Assembly: GCF_041807705.1 (NCBI RefSeq)
Contig: NZ_JBGTYY010000002.1
Coordinates: 62,001-126,000, forward strand
Length of the DNA: 64,000 nt
Direction: 5' to 3'
Source: Mannheimia sp041807705
GTDB lineage: Bacteria > Pseudomonadota > Gammaproteobacteria > Enterobacterales > Pasteurellaceae
Both the position numbers and the translations under genes were made by a program. Under the pieces are notes generated by a model that was given only the letters and a program-made list of their open reading frames with translations, searched no databases and was not told the DNA's origin. Of the stretch, positions 8,148 through 17,308 are shown in pieces; the first letter of the stretch is position 1, and each line of letters begins with the position of its first letter.

Positions 8148-8183
8148 AAATCCCTTCTTGATTGTTCATCAAAGAAGGGATTT
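8148..8183. terminator. hairpin downstream of fnr
   Basis: AAATCCCTTCTT (8148-8159) and AAGAAGGGATTT (8172-8183) form a 12-bp stem just after the fnr stop. The tract that follows on the minus strand is only moderately T-rich. Confidence 0.65.
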
Positions 8184-8192
8184 TGAGAGAAG

Positions 8193-8966
8193 TTATGCAG
8201 TAGTTTGAGCAATAATATTTTGTTGTGGCTTAATTGCCCCTGTTAATTCGGCTAATTCTTCCATACGGTTAATATGAATATATTTGCCTTGTACGGAAAT
8301 CATACCGCTTTTCTGGAAACGCCCAAGTAGGCGGCTGATGGTTTCAATGGTAAGTCCTAAATAGTTGCCGATATCGCCACGAGTCATTGTTAATCTAAAC
8401 TCTTTTGCTGAAAAGCCTCGAGCGGAATAACGTTGGGAAAGGTTATATAAGAAAGCAGCTAATTTTTCTTCTGCATTCATTTTAGAGAGCAATAAAATCA
8501 TTTCTTGGTCGCTCTTAATTTCATTACTCATTAAACGCATAATTTGATGACGGATTTTCGGCATTTTACCTGCGAGGTCATCTAAAATATCAAAGGGAAT
8601 TTCGCAAATCATCGAAGTTTCTAATGCTTGAGCATAACCTTCGTGTTGCATATTGGTAATAGCATCAAAACCAATTAAATCACCAGGTAGATGAAAGCCT
8701 GTAATTTGCTCTTCACCACTCTCACTTAACGTATAGGCTTTTAATGTACCAGAACGAATAGCATAAAGAGAACGTAGCTCATCGCCAGATTTAAAAATCA
8801 CTTGTGATTTTTGAACAGGCTTTTTACGCTCAATAATATTATCAAGCTGTGTTAGCTCTGTTTCATTTAGTGTAAAGGGTAAACATAGCTGGCTAATGCT
8901 ACAATTCTGGCAATGGATTGTACAAGCGTGGCGTCCTGAGGGTTTTAATTCTGAGACAATTTTCAT
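8193..8966 (-). CDS. fnr: anaerobic transcription regulator FNR
   Basis: Oxygen-sensing Crp/Fnr-family regulator of the aerobic-anaerobic switch. The N-terminus has the iron-sulfur cysteine cluster CTIHCQNCSISQLC, with the fourth ligand in SMICEIP, followed by a cyclic-nucleotide-binding-like beta-roll, a dimerisation helix and a C-terminal winged HTH (GDIGNYLGLTIETISRLLGR) whose ETxSR recognition pattern is that of FNR. Length is 257 aa (E. coli 250). A TTGAT-N4-AACAA sequence 40 bp upstream suggests autoregulation. It is divergent from uspA. Confidence 0.95.
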   Translation of the reverse strand: MKIVSELKPSGRHACTIHCQNCSISQLCLPFTLNETELTQLDNIIERKKPVQKSQVIFKSGDELRSLYAIRSGTLKAYTLSESGEEQITGFHLPGDLIGFDAITNMQHEGYAQALETSMICEIPFDILDDLAGKMPKIRHQIMRLMSNEIKSDQEMILLLSKMNAEEKLAAFLYNLSQRYSARGFSAKEFRLTMTRGDIGNYLGLTIETISRLLGRFQKSGMISVQGKYIHINRMEELAELTGAIKPQQNIIAQTTA

Positions 8967-9004
8967 CTATTCAACCTTAGAAGATTAGAAAAATATTTCT
9001 AAAT

Positions 9005-9018
9005 TTGATTTAGAACAA
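9005..9018. promoter_or_regulatory. probable FNR box upstream of fnr
   Basis: TTGATTTAGAACAA matches the FNR consensus TTGAT-N4-ATCAA at 9 of 10 defined positions. It lies between the divergent fnr and uspA genes, 39-52 bp before the fnr start codon. Function is inferred. Confidence 0.5.
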
Positions 9019-9192
9019 AGTTTACCATTAAATTTTAATGAAGCAAAGTATAGGCAAAAAAATTAATACTTCAAAAGGAGTAGAAAAAATAATAATAAAT
9101 TTCCATTTTTGCGATCTACTTCAAGTTTTTATTTTTCAGGCTGTGTTAGTATGCCCTAAACCATTAAGATAAGTCTAAATAAGGAGATTATT

Positions 9193-9618
9193 ATGTATAA
9201 ACATATTTTAGTGGCAGTTGATCTTTCAGAAGAAAGTTTGGTGCTAGTGCGTAAAGGTGCAGGATTAGCCGCACAATGTGGTGCTAAACTTTCACTTATT
9301 CACGTTGATGTTAATTTCTCTGACTTATATACAGGGCTAATTGATATTAATATGTCTTCAGTGCAAGATAGTGCCGCTGCGGAAACCAGCACTGCATTAG
9401 CAGAGTTAGCAGCAAAAGTAGATTATCCTGTTTCTGATTGCTTAAATGGTACAGGCGATTTCAGCCAAGTGCTACAAGAAGCGGTAGAAAAAAATAACGT
9501 AGATTTATTGATTACAGGCCATCATCAAGATTTTTGGAGTAAATTTATGTCTTCAACACGTCAAGTAATGAATAATATTACAATTGATATGCTTGTTGTA
9601 CCATTATCAGAAGAGTAA
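9193..9618 (+). CDS. uspA: universal stress protein A
   Basis: Small cytoplasmic stress protein of the UspA fold, 141 aa. It starts MYKHILVAVDLSEES, as in UspA. It lacks the G-2x-G-9x-G(S/T) ATP-binding signature of the UspFG type, which agrees with a UspA-type, non-ATP-binding protein. An AAGGAG ribosome site precedes the ATG. The stretch upstream is shared with fnr. It is a single gene closed by a terminator built from inverted uptake-signal-like sequences. Confidence 0.92.
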   Translation: MYKHILVAVDLSEESLVLVRKGAGLAAQCGAKLSLIHVDVNFSDLYTGLIDINMSSVQDSAAAETSTALAELAAKVDYPVSDCLNGTGDFSQVLQEAVEKNNVDLLITGHHQDFWSKFMSSTRQVMNNITIDMLVVPLSEE

Positions 9619-9641
9619 TTTGTAATTTTTTAAACAAAATA

Positions 9642-9684
9642 AACCGCTTGCGGAGTGGTTTGCTCTGCAAGCGGTTATTTTTTA
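9642..9684 (+). terminator. uspA terminator made of paired uptake-like 10-mers
   Basis: AACCGCTTGC (9642-9651) pairs with GCAAGCGGTT (9667-9676), followed by a T run. The arms contain AAGCGGT, the core of the Apl-type uptake signal. Confidence 0.85.
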
Positions 9685-9813
9685 GCAAAATTTTACAAAA
9701 ATCTTTTCATTATCTAACAAATAAGCTGAACTAAACTAACAATATGGCATAAAAAATGTGTAAAATAGAAGGCAGTTCAATGTTTAACTTCTATTTTCAA
9801 AAGAGTATTTTTA

Positions 9814-12438
9814 ATGAAAACAACATCAGAAATCAGACAATCATTTTTAGAGTTTTTCCAAACAAAAGGACATACCATTGTTCCAAGCAGTTCACTTGTG
9901 CCTGAAAATGACCCGACATTACTATTTACGAATGCGGGTATGAACCAATTCAAAGACGTTTTTCTCGGTTTGGAAAAACGCCCTTACACTCGAGCAACTA
10001 CTGCTCAACGTTGTGTGCGTGCAGGCGGTAAACATAATGACTTAGAAAATGTAGGCTATACCGCTCGTCATCATACTTTCTTTGAGATGATGGGGAATTT
10101 CAGCTTTGGCGATTATTTCAAACAAGATGCGATTAAATTTGGCTGGGAATATTTAACATCACCACAATGGCTAGGTTTACCAAAAGAAAAATTATACGTT
10201 ACGGTTTATAAAACTGATGATGAAGCCTACGATATTTGGCATCAAGAAGTAGGAGTACCTGCTGATCATATTATTCGTATTGGCGATAATAAAGGTGCTC
10301 CTTATGCGTCTGATAACTTCTGGGCAATGGGCGACACAGGGCCTTGCGGACCTTGCACAGAGATTTTCTACGATCATGGTCCTGAGCATTGGGGGGGATT
10401 ACCGGGTAGCCCTGAAGAAGATGGCGACCGTTATATCGAGGTTTGGAATATCGTATTTATGCAGTTCAACCGTTTAGCAGACGGCACAATGGAAAAATTA
10501 CCAAAACCATCTGTTGATACAGGTATGGGCTTAGAGCGTATGACGGCGGTAATGCAACACGTAAACTCTAACTATGAAACCGATATTTTCCAAACCCTCA
10601 TTAAAGAAACAGCAAATCTATTAAATGTACAAGATTTAGATAATAAATCACTGCGTGTTGTGGCAGACCACATTCGTGCTTGTTCATATTTAGTTGCTGA
10701 TGGCGTTATGCCATCTAACGAAGGTCGTGGTTATGTGCTACGTCGCATTATTCGCCGTGCTGTTCGACACGGAAACCTACTCGGTGCAAAATCAGCATTT
10801 TTCTATCAATTAGTGCCGACATTGGCGAAAGTGATGGGAGCAGCTGGTGAAATTGTTGCACAAAAGCAAGCTCTTATTCAGAAAACATTAAAAGCAGAAG
10901 AAGAGCAATTTGCCCGTACATTAGAGCGTGGTTTGAACTTATTAGAAGATGCTTTAGCGAAAGTGGAAAACAACACACTTTCCGGCGATGTAGCCTTTAA
11001 ACTTTACGATACTTACGGCTTTCCGCTTGATTTGACTGCTGATGTTTGCCGTGAGCGAAACATTGTGATTGATGAACAAGGTTTTGAAGCAGAAATGACG
11101 GCACAGCGTGAGCGTGCAAAAGCCAGCAGCAATTTTGGTGTAGATTACAATAATGTAATTAAAGTGGAAGGCCAAACCAAGTTTTTAGGCTATGAGCAAA
11201 CAGCATTTAATGCGAAAGTCGTAGGCTTATTCTGTAATGGTGTTGCGGTTGAGAAAATTGAGTCCGGCGATAATGCAGTTGTGATTTTAGACCAAACGCC
11301 ATTCTATGCTGAATCAGGCGGTCAAATAGGTGATGCTGGTGAAATTAGTTCACCATTAGGGTTATTCCAAGTCAATGACACCCAAAAATATGGTCAAGTT
11401 TGGGGGCATATCGGGCAATTAAATGGAGGCGTTTTAGCCATTGGTGATGTAGTTTCAGCCCTCGTTAATGTTGAACGCCGTCAGGCAATCACATCAAACC
11501 ACAGTGCAACCCATTTACTGCACGCAGCACTTCGCCAAGTATTAGGTGACCACGTTGCCCAAAAAGGTTCTTTAGTGTCTGAAGATAGCTTGCGTTTTGA
11601 CTTCTCTCAACCAGAAGCAATTGCAAAAGCTGATTTAGAAGAAATTGAGCGTATTGTGAACGCGAAAATCCGAGAAAATATCCAAGTTCAAATTGAAACA
11701 ATGGGTATTGAACAAGCCAAAGAAAAAGGAGCAATGGCACTATTTGGCGAGAAATACGGTGATGTAGTTCGTGTAGTTGAAATGGGGCCATTCTCAATCG
11801 AGCTATGTGGTGGTATCCACGTTAGACAAACGGGCGACATTGGCTTATTTAAATTTGTCTCTGAAGGGGCAGTCGCCGCAGGTATTCGCCGAGTAGAAGC
11901 CGTAACAGGCGGAAAAGCAATTGAATTATTACACAGCCAGCAACAGGTGCTAAACCAAATTGCTGATCTTTTAAAAGCAGATCAAGCCTCAATTGTAGAG
12001 AAAATCCAGCAATTGCAAGAGAAAGCGAAAAAAGCGGAGAAAGAGCTTCAAAGCCTTAAAGAAAAACAAGCTGCACAAGCGGGCGGAGAATTGGCAAAAT
12101 CGGCAAAACAGATTAATGGTGTGAATGTCATCATTGAAAAACTGGATAATGTAGATAGCAAAGCACTCCGCACAATGGTGGACGATTTGAAAAATCAACT
12201 TGGTTCAGGCGTGATTGCCTTTGCGACTGAAACCGAAGGTAAGGTAAGCCTTATTGTGGGGGTAACTAAAGATTTAACGGCAAAGCTAAATGCGGGCGAA
12301 TTAGTTGGTTTAATGGCGACAGCTGTTGGCGGAAAAGGCGGTGGTCGCCCGGATATGGCGATGGCAGGTGGTTCTGAACCACAAAATATTCCGCAAGCTC
12401 TTGCGTTAGCACAAGAATTCATTACTACAAAACTTTAA
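9814..12438 (+). CDS. alaS: alanyl-tRNA synthetase
   Basis: Charges tRNA-Ala. At 874 aa it has the full family layout: a class II catalytic core (residues 1-250, RAGGKHNDLENVG, GDTGPCGPCTEIFYD), a tRNA-recognition helical domain, an editing domain with HSATHLLHAALR near 567 and the zinc-site CGGIH near 668, then a coiled-coil stretch and a C-terminal GGKGGGRPDMAMAGG motif in the C-Ala domain. A run of seven G at 10389-10395 is in frame. csrA follows about 80 bp downstream with a weak hairpin between them, the same gene order as in enteric bacteria. Confidence 0.98.
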   Translation: MKTTSEIRQSFLEFFQTKGHTIVPSSSLVPENDPTLLFTNAGMNQFKDVFLGLEKRPYTRATTAQRCVRAGGKHNDLENVGYTARHHTFFEMMGNFSFGDYFKQDAIKFGWEYLTSPQWLGLPKEKLYVTVYKTDDEAYDIWHQEVGVPADHIIRIGDNKGAPYASDNFWAMGDTGPCGPCTEIFYDHGPEHWGGLPGSPEEDGDRYIEVWNIVFMQFNRLADGTMEKLPKPSVDTGMGLERMTAVMQHVNSNYETDIFQTLIKETANLLNVQDLDNKSLRVVADHIRACSYLVADGVMPSNEGRGYVLRRIIRRAVRHGNLLGAKSAFFYQLVPTLAKVMGAAGEIVAQKQALIQKTLKAEEEQFARTLERGLNLLEDALAKVENNTLSGDVAFKLYDTYGFPLDLTADVCRERNIVIDEQGFEAEMTAQRERAKASSNFGVDYNNVIKVEGQTKFLGYEQTAFNAKVVGLFCNGVAVEKIESGDNAVVILDQTPFYAESGGQIGDAGEISSPLGLFQVNDTQKYGQVWGHIGQLNGGVLAIGDVVSALVNVERRQAITSNHSATHLLHAALRQVLGDHVAQKGSLVSEDSLRFDFSQPEAIAKADLEEIERIVNAKIRENIQVQIETMGIEQAKEKGAMALFGEKYGDVVRVVEMGPFSIELCGGIHVRQTGDIGLFKFVSEGAVAAGIRRVEAVTGGKAIELLHSQQQVLNQIADLLKADQASIVEKIQQLQEKAKKAEKELQSLKEKQAAQAGGELAKSAKQINGVNVIIEKLDNVDSKALRTMVDDLKNQLGSGVIAFATETEGKVSLIVGVTKDLTAKLNAGELVGLMATAVGGKGGGRPDMAMAGGSEPQNIPQALALAQEFITTKL

Positions 12439-12442
12439 TAAT

Positions 12443-12465
12443 AAAGGCGGGCTAGGCTCGCCTTT
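12443..12465 (+). terminator. hairpin between alaS and csrA
   Basis: AAAGGCG pairs with CGCCTTT around a 9-nt loop, followed by GAAATTTT. The T tract is weak, so read-through into csrA is likely. Confidence 0.6.
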
Positions 12466-12520
12466 GAAATTTTACTCTATGTTAGCAATAGAGTTTTTTA
12501 ACCCGGTCAAGGAGACAATT

Positions 12521-12703
12521 ATGCTTATTCTAACTCGCAAAATTGGGGAGGTTTTACTCGTAGGAGACAATGTTGAGATTTCGGTGCTTAACATTCGAGG
12601 AAACCAAGTGAAACTAGGTGTGAATGCACCAAAAGAAATCTCAGTACACCGTCAAGAGATCTATGAAAGGATTAAAGCCTCAACAGAAGAGGGAAAATTC
12701 TAA
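12521..12703 (+). CDS. csrA: carbon storage regulator CsrA
   Basis: RNA-binding post-transcriptional regulator that recognises GGA motifs in mRNA leaders. The 60-aa product begins MLILTRKIGE and contains the conserved GVNAPKEISVHR and EIYERI segments. I start it at 12521, preceded by AAGGAGA, and not at an upstream ATG at 12464 that would add 19 unrelated residues. It lies directly downstream of alaS. Confidence 0.96.
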   Translation: MLILTRKIGEVLLVGDNVEISVLNIRGNQVKLGVNAPKEISVHRQEIYERIKASTEEGKF

Positions 12704-12732
12704 TTATTCATTAACCTCACAAGGAACATACT

Positions 12733-14005
12733 ATGGGAAACTCACTTGTTTTAAAGCTAAAATCAATCGTAGTAGGTGGGAGATATTCGTTTAACCAGTA
12801 ACGAGCTGAAAAGTACAGTTACAAACGGATTATTGGATTCAGGTGTTGATGTTATCGACTTAGGTTTAACTGGTACAGAAGAGGTTTATTTTGCGACTTC
12901 TTTCTTAAAAACCGATGGCGGAATTCAAGTAACGGCAAGCCATAACCCGATGGATTATAACGGTATGAAATTAGTCCGTGAAGGCTCCCGTCCAATTAGT
13001 GCTGATACAGGCTTAGCCGATATTCAACGTTTAGCTGAGGAGAATAATTTTCCGGCGGTTGAAAAACGTGGAAAATATACACAAAAATCGGTGCAAGGCG
13101 ATTATGTTGAACATTTGCTTTCCTACATTGATTTAACTAAGCTCACAGCTAAAAAATTAGTCATTAATTCGGGCAATGGGGCAGCAGGACAAATCATTGA
13201 TGCGATTGAAGCCCAATTCAAAACCCAACAAGTGCCAGTGGAATTTATTAAAGTCCATAGTAATCCAGACGGCAATTTCCCAAATGGTATTCCTAACCCA
13301 ATTTTGCACGAGAACCGTGAAGATTCCATTAAAGCCGTTTTAGAAAATAAGGCGGATATTGGTATTGCCTTTGATGGCGACTTTGACCGCTGTTTCTTCT
13401 TTGATGAAGAAGGTGGTTTTATTGAAGGTTATTATGTTGTCGGCTTATTGTCTCAAGCGTTCTTAGCTAAAAATAAAGGAGCGAAGATTATCTACGATCC
13501 ACGCTTGATTTGGAATACAGAAGAGCTTGTGCGTGAAGCAGGTGGCGAGCCTGTAATGTCTAAATCTGGGCATTCATTTATTAAAGAGAAAATGCGTGAA
13601 GTTGATGCGATTTATGGCGGCGAAATGTCTGCACACCACTACTTCCGTGATTTCTTCTATTGCGACAGCGGTATGATCCCTTGGCTATTAACCTTAGAGC
13701 TATTATGCACTACAGGTAAATCGCTTAGTGAATTAGTTGGCGAGCGTTTAGATAAATTCCCATCACCGGGTGAAATCAACAGTAAATTAACTGATGCACA
13801 GGCCTCAATTGCCCGAGTAAAAGAAGCCTACAAAGACGGAAAAGTAGAAACTTTAGACGGCATTAGTGTTGAATTTGACAACTGGCGTTTCAATTTACGC
13901 AGTTCTAATACCGAACCTGTGGTTCGCTTAAATTTAGAAACTCGTGGCGACAAAGCCCTAATGAAAAAAAAAACTGATGAAATTTTAGCCTTATTACGTC
14001 AATAA
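12733..14005 (+). pseudogene. manB: phosphomannomutase, N-terminus deleted and frameshifted
   Basis: Remnant of ManB/CpsG, which converts mannose-6-P to mannose-1-P for GDP-mannose synthesis. The body (GTG at 12776 to 14005, 409 aa) aligns along its whole length with what I recall of E. coli CpsG from GGDVRLTS onward, including the phosphoserine loop TASHNPMDYNG, the metal loop FDGDFDRC, GEMSAHHYFRDF and the phosphate loop RSSNTEPVVRLN. The first ~45 residues are damaged. ATG 12733 is followed by CTCACTTGTTTTAAAGC, which fits the usual start (KLTCFKA) only with one base restored. The text then jumps to the equivalent of residue ~36 (LKxKSIVVGG), implying loss of about 86 bp at a short TTAAAGC repeat. 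One extra G in GGTGGGAGAT then shifts the frame. The GTG at 12776 follows an in-frame TAG and has no ribosome site. An A10 run sits near the 3' end. Confidence 0.85.
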
Positions 14006-14039
14006 TGCTTAAAATTTTGTAAAAAAATGAAAAAAGATG

Positions 14040-14072
14040 ACCGCTTGCGATATACTACAAGCGGCCTATTTT
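14040..14072 (+). terminator. terminator-like hairpin after manB remnant
   Basis: CCGCTTG (14041-14047) pairs with CAAGCGG (14058-14064) followed by CCTATTTT. The arms are uptake-signal-like sequences. Confidence 0.6.
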
Positions 14073-14104
14073 GAATAAGATTTCACAAATCATAAGGATT
14101 TCAA

Positions 14105-14992
14105 ATGAAAGTGATTATCCCTGTTGCTGGTCTTGGTACTCGTATGTTACCCGCAACAAAAGCTATTCCTAAAGAAATGCTTACCCTTGCCGACAAACCC
14201 TTAATTCAATATATCATCAATGAGTGTGTAGCAGCAGGTTTCAAAGAAATTGTACTAGTAACACACTCTTCAAAAAATGCTATCGAAAACCACTTTGATA
14301 CTTCTTTTGAGCTTGAAACAATGCTTGAAAAACGAGTTAAACGCCAATTATTAGATGAAGTTCGTTCTATTATTCCGAAAGATGCACGCTTAATTCACGT
14401 TCGTCAAGGTCAAGCGAAAGGATTAGGGCACGCCGTTTTGTGTGGCAGAGCAGTAGTAGGTAATGAAGCTTTTGCAGTAGTATTGCCAGATGTGCTGCTT
14501 GGAGATTTTACTGCTAATCAAAAAACAGAAAACCTTGCAGCAATGGTTAAACGCTTTAAAGAAACGGGACATAGCCAAATTATGGTTGCCCCTGTACCGA
14601 TGGAAAATGTGAGTAGCTACGGTGTGGCAGACTGCAATGAGGTTGATATTCCATTAGGTGGCTCAGCACCAATTGCAAAAATGGTAGAAAAGCCGAGTGT
14701 GGAAGAAGCTCCTTCAAATCTTGCAGTTGTGGGGCGTTATGTATTCTCCGCCAATATTTGGGACTTGTTGGAAAAAACACCTGTGGGTGTAGGCGATGAA
14801 ATTCAGCTTACTGATGCAATTGATATGCTGATTCACCAAGAAACGGTTGAAGCTTTTAATATGACAGGTCGCTCATTCGACTGCGGCGATAAAGTAGGCT
14901 ATATGAAAGCCTTTGTAGAATATAGTTTAAATCACGATAAATGCGGAAAAGAATTTAAGGCATTTATTAAAGATTTAGCGAAATCTCTATAG
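14105..14992 (+). CDS. galU: UTP-glucose-1-phosphate uridylyltransferase
   Basis: Makes UDP-glucose from glucose-1-P and UTP for surface polysaccharide and galactose metabolism. The nucleotidyltransferase signature PVAGLGTRMLPATKAIPKEM is at residues 6-25, with GLGHAVLCGR near 107, LPDVLLGDF near 127 and VEKPS near 197. The 295-aa length agrees with the family (about 300). An AAGGATTT ribosome site precedes the ATG. It ends at a bidirectional terminator shared with priC. Confidence 0.96.
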   Translation: MKVIIPVAGLGTRMLPATKAIPKEMLTLADKPLIQYIINECVAAGFKEIVLVTHSSKNAIENHFDTSFELETMLEKRVKRQLLDEVRSIIPKDARLIHVRQGQAKGLGHAVLCGRAVVGNEAFAVVLPDVLLGDFTANQKTENLAAMVKRFKETGHSQIMVAPVPMENVSSYGVADCNEVDIPLGGSAPIAKMVEKPSVEEAPSNLAVVGRYVFSANIWDLLEKTPVGVGDEIQLTDAIDMLIHQETVEAFNMTGRSFDCGDKVGYMKAFVEYSLNHDKCGKEFKAFIKDLAKSL

Positions 14993-15007
14993 CTAAAATT
15001 TGTGAGG

Positions 15008-15038
15008 AAAATAGACACTATTTATGGTGTCTATTTTT
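15008..15038. terminator. bidirectional terminator galU / priC
   Basis: ATAGACAC (15011-15018) pairs with GTGTCTAT (15027-15034), with A and T tracts on both sides. It overlaps the last bases of priC. Confidence 0.85.
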
Positions 15039-15561
15039 GTTTAAATAACAGCTCTTGCTCCAAATCTTCAATCGCCTTCATACATTTATCTTTACGATAT
15101 TCTGTTTCCAGAATTTGATTTTGCAATTCTTGCTTTAATGCTTCATTTTCCTCATTATAATTCTGTTCCATTAGCCAACTCATCTTCTCATTTAAGGCTC
15201 GTAATGCTTTACGATATTCCTGCAAGCGTTTACTCGACGAAAGGGTGTGAATATTTGCAGAAAATTTAAAGGAAGATTGAAATTGAACCGTATTCTTTTT
15301 TTGTTGTTGATCTTTACTAATTGCACTATTGAGAGCATCAAACTGTTTAATCAATTTTTCAGCATAAAACTCACTATATGAAACATCTTTTTGATTAAGC
15401 AATTGTTCTGCTGTTTTCTCAATTTCGGCGACAAAGAATTTCACTAATCCAGATTGTTTAGAAAAATAGGTCGAGCTGACAGTGATTTTATTTTCAGAAA
15501 ATGAAGCTAAATCAGCTAAATTTAGCTTCATTTGAGTAAGGAAACGGTGTTTTTGCATCAT
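15031..15561 (-). CDS. priC: primosomal replication protein PriC
   Basis: Restart protein that helps reload DnaB at stalled forks lacking a leading strand. The 176-aa protein is basic and helical with a long C-terminal coiled coil. It contains the PriC-like segment HTLSSSKRLQEYRKALRALNEKM (about residues 108-130) and regularly spaced leucines. Length matches PriC (about 175). It has no operon partners, being convergent with galU and divergent from the porin. Identification rests on a conserved but short motif, so it is less certain than for the enzymes nearby. Confidence 0.75.
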   Translation of the reverse strand: MMQKHRFLTQMKLNLADLASFSENKITVSSTYFSKQSGLVKFFVAEIEKTAEQLLNQKDVSYSEFYAEKLIKQFDALNSAISKDQQQKKNTVQFQSSFKFSANIHTLSSSKRLQEYRKALRALNEKMSWLMEQNYNEENEALKQELQNQILETEYRKDKCMKAIEDLEQELLFKQK

Positions 15562-15713
15562 TCAATTTCGTAATTAATAATTTAGAAGCAGTTTTATTTT
15601 ATATAAATCTATCAGAAAAACAAAGTTACAGGGATTATAAGCGGTCTATATTTTGCTATTTTTTGTAATATTCAGGTTAAAAATAATCTTATTTTGTAAA
15701 AAAATCCTAAAAT

Positions 15714-15729
15714 TGTGATCTATGTCACA
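15714..15729. promoter_or_regulatory. CRP-binding site (perfect half-sites)
   Basis: TGTGATCTATGTCACA matches the CRP consensus TGTGA-N6-TCACA at all ten defined positions. It is 153 bp before priC and about 200 bp before the porin promoter candidate. Which gene it controls cannot be told from sequence. Confidence 0.75.
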
Positions 15730-15917
15730 AAATAAATGAACTTTTTTCAAATTTAATAATTTATTGAGTTAATTGTTTAAAAGTATTTTATTTTCAATGG
15801 GTTATGTCTGTTTTAAATCTGTGGTAAAGAAATGTAAAATTCTCCAAATGAAACAATAAATATGTAACTAATTGATTTTTATAGGTATTTTAGGGCGTGC
15901 GGATGGTGTTTAAACTA

Positions 15918-15946
15918 TTGACAACAACTTTTGTTTTTGCAATTAT
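15918..15946 (+). promoter_or_regulatory. candidate porin promoter
   Basis: TTGACA (15918-15923) and AATTAT (15941-15946) with 17-bp spacing. The -35 is perfect and the -10 weak. It lies about 115 bp before the porin start codon. Confidence 0.5.
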
Positions 15947-16061
15947 GCTCGTGAAAACAATGTTAGGCATTATAGCCGATACATTGTGATTGGAGTATTG
16001 TTCTTACACCTTAATGAGAGCAATTACTATTATACAACATATAAAATCTAAGGTGAAAATT

Positions 16062-17138
16062 ATGAAAAAAACATTAGTTGCATTAGCATTAACTGCATTC
16101 GCAGCATCAGCATCAGCAACAACAGTTTATGATGCTGAAGGTACAAAAGTAGATTTCTGGGGTTCTATCCGTGTAATCGCAGATAATCAAACTACAAAAG
16201 TTGGTGGTAAAAAAAATGCCAGTGAAGATAACGGCGACACCAAATTACGTAACCAAGGTACTCGCTTTGGTGTAAAAGTAAACCATGCATTAAATGACAA
16301 TGGTTTCTACGCATTAGGTCAAGTACAAGTTCGCTTTAAAGGCGATCAAAACTCAGGTTTTGGTAGTTTATATGCTAATAGAGCATTTGTTGGTTTAGGT
16401 CAAAAAGAGTATGGTCAGCTTACTTTCGGTAAACAACCGGTAATTGCTGATGATGTAGGTTTAGCAAACGACTATGAATACGGTTTACTAGATGACTATG
16501 TGCCAACTTCGAGCACAAGTGCAATTCGTTATGACTACAACGGTATTGAAGGGTTAACGTTAAGTGCTAACTATAACTTTAGCCAGACAGAAGAAAATAA
16601 CGGTAAAAAACTTGTAACAATTGATCCTGTTACTGGTGAAAAAAAAGGTCATAATATCAAAAACGGTTACGGTTTTGGTGCTATTTATGAAGCAAACAAC
16701 TGGATCTTACAAGGTGCTTACGGTCGTACCCATTACAAAACAGATTCTGAAGATAAAATCCGTGCAAATGCTTTCGATGCTGCAATTGGCTATAACATCA
16801 ACGAAACTGTGTTAGTCGGTGTTGACGGTGGTTACCAAGTTGAGAAAACAGGCTCAGATAAAGATAAATCATTCTACGTTGGTCCAATGGTTAAAGTTCA
16901 AGTAACAGATAAATCATCTGTTTATGCAAACTATAAATATGGTCATTCTAAAGACAGTGCTGGTGGCAAAAATAAATCTCACGGCTTCTTAGCAGGTACT
17001 GATTACAAATTCCACAAAAACGTAGTTGCTTTCGTTGAAGGTAAATATGTAACAGCAAGAGACCACTATGTAGATGGTTCTCGTTCTGCGAAAGAAACAA
17101 AAAGAGCTATCGGTGTAGGTTTACGCGTAAACTGGTAA
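16062..17138 (+). CDS. OmpP2-like trimeric porin
   Basis: General diffusion porin of the outer membrane, Pasteurellaceae OmpP2/OmpC-like family. I start it at 16062, giving a 358-aa precursor with signal peptide MKKTLVALALTAFAASASA and cleavage before TTVYDAEGTKVDFWGS. Beta-strand alternation continues to the end, and the last residue is an aromatic (VGLRVNW), as in Omp85-inserted barrels. PEFGG-like loop sequences are absent, but RNQGTRFGVKVNH, NRAFVGLG and YGQLTFGKQ are typical early-strand motifs. Upstream in-frame ATGs at 15990 and 16014 would mask the signal peptide. A strong terminator follows. Confidence 0.92.
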   Translation: MKKTLVALALTAFAASASATTVYDAEGTKVDFWGSIRVIADNQTTKVGGKKNASEDNGDTKLRNQGTRFGVKVNHALNDNGFYALGQVQVRFKGDQNSGFGSLYANRAFVGLGQKEYGQLTFGKQPVIADDVGLANDYEYGLLDDYVPTSSTSAIRYDYNGIEGLTLSANYNFSQTEENNGKKLVTIDPVTGEKKGHNIKNGYGFGAIYEANNWILQGAYGRTHYKTDSEDKIRANAFDAAIGYNINETVLVGVDGGYQVEKTGSDKDKSFYVGPMVKVQVTDKSSVYANYKYGHSKDSAGGKNKSHGFLAGTDYKFHKNVVAFVEGKYVTARDHYVDGSRSAKETKRAIGVGLRVNW

Positions 17139-17160
17139 TTGCTTAATTAGCTAACTAATT

Positions 17161-17190
17161 AACCCCTAACAAGAAATTGTTAGGGGTTTT
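17161..17190 (+). terminator. porin terminator
   Basis: AACCCCTAACAA pairs with TTGTTAGGGGTT around GAAA, followed by TTGTTTT. Confidence 0.9.
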
Positions 17191-17308
17191 GTTTTGCAAA
17201 AAATCGAGTAAATTTGACCGCTTGTCAGCAAAATATTTGCCAATCGCTCTACCATTTAACTGTTTTTCGGATAGAATATAATCATTATTTTAATACAAGA
17301 GGTGAAAA

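Larger units (their letters stand above)
15562..16061. other. 500-bp AT-rich promoter region between priC and porin
   Basis: No ORF of note. It contains a perfect CRP-type palindrome at 15714-15729 and a TTGACA promoter candidate at 15918. The rest is A+T rich without clear repeats. The distance from the promoter candidate to the porin start leaves a leader of about 110 nt. Confidence 0.6.

Noticed and set aside
10389..10395. Run of seven G inside alaS as a possible phase-variation tract
   Set aside because: alaS is essential and the run is in frame coding for conserved residues; it is not in a surface gene or promoter.
13961..13973. A10 run near the end of manB as the cause of inactivation
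   Set aside because: The frame is intact through this run to the normal C-terminus; the damage is at the 5' end.
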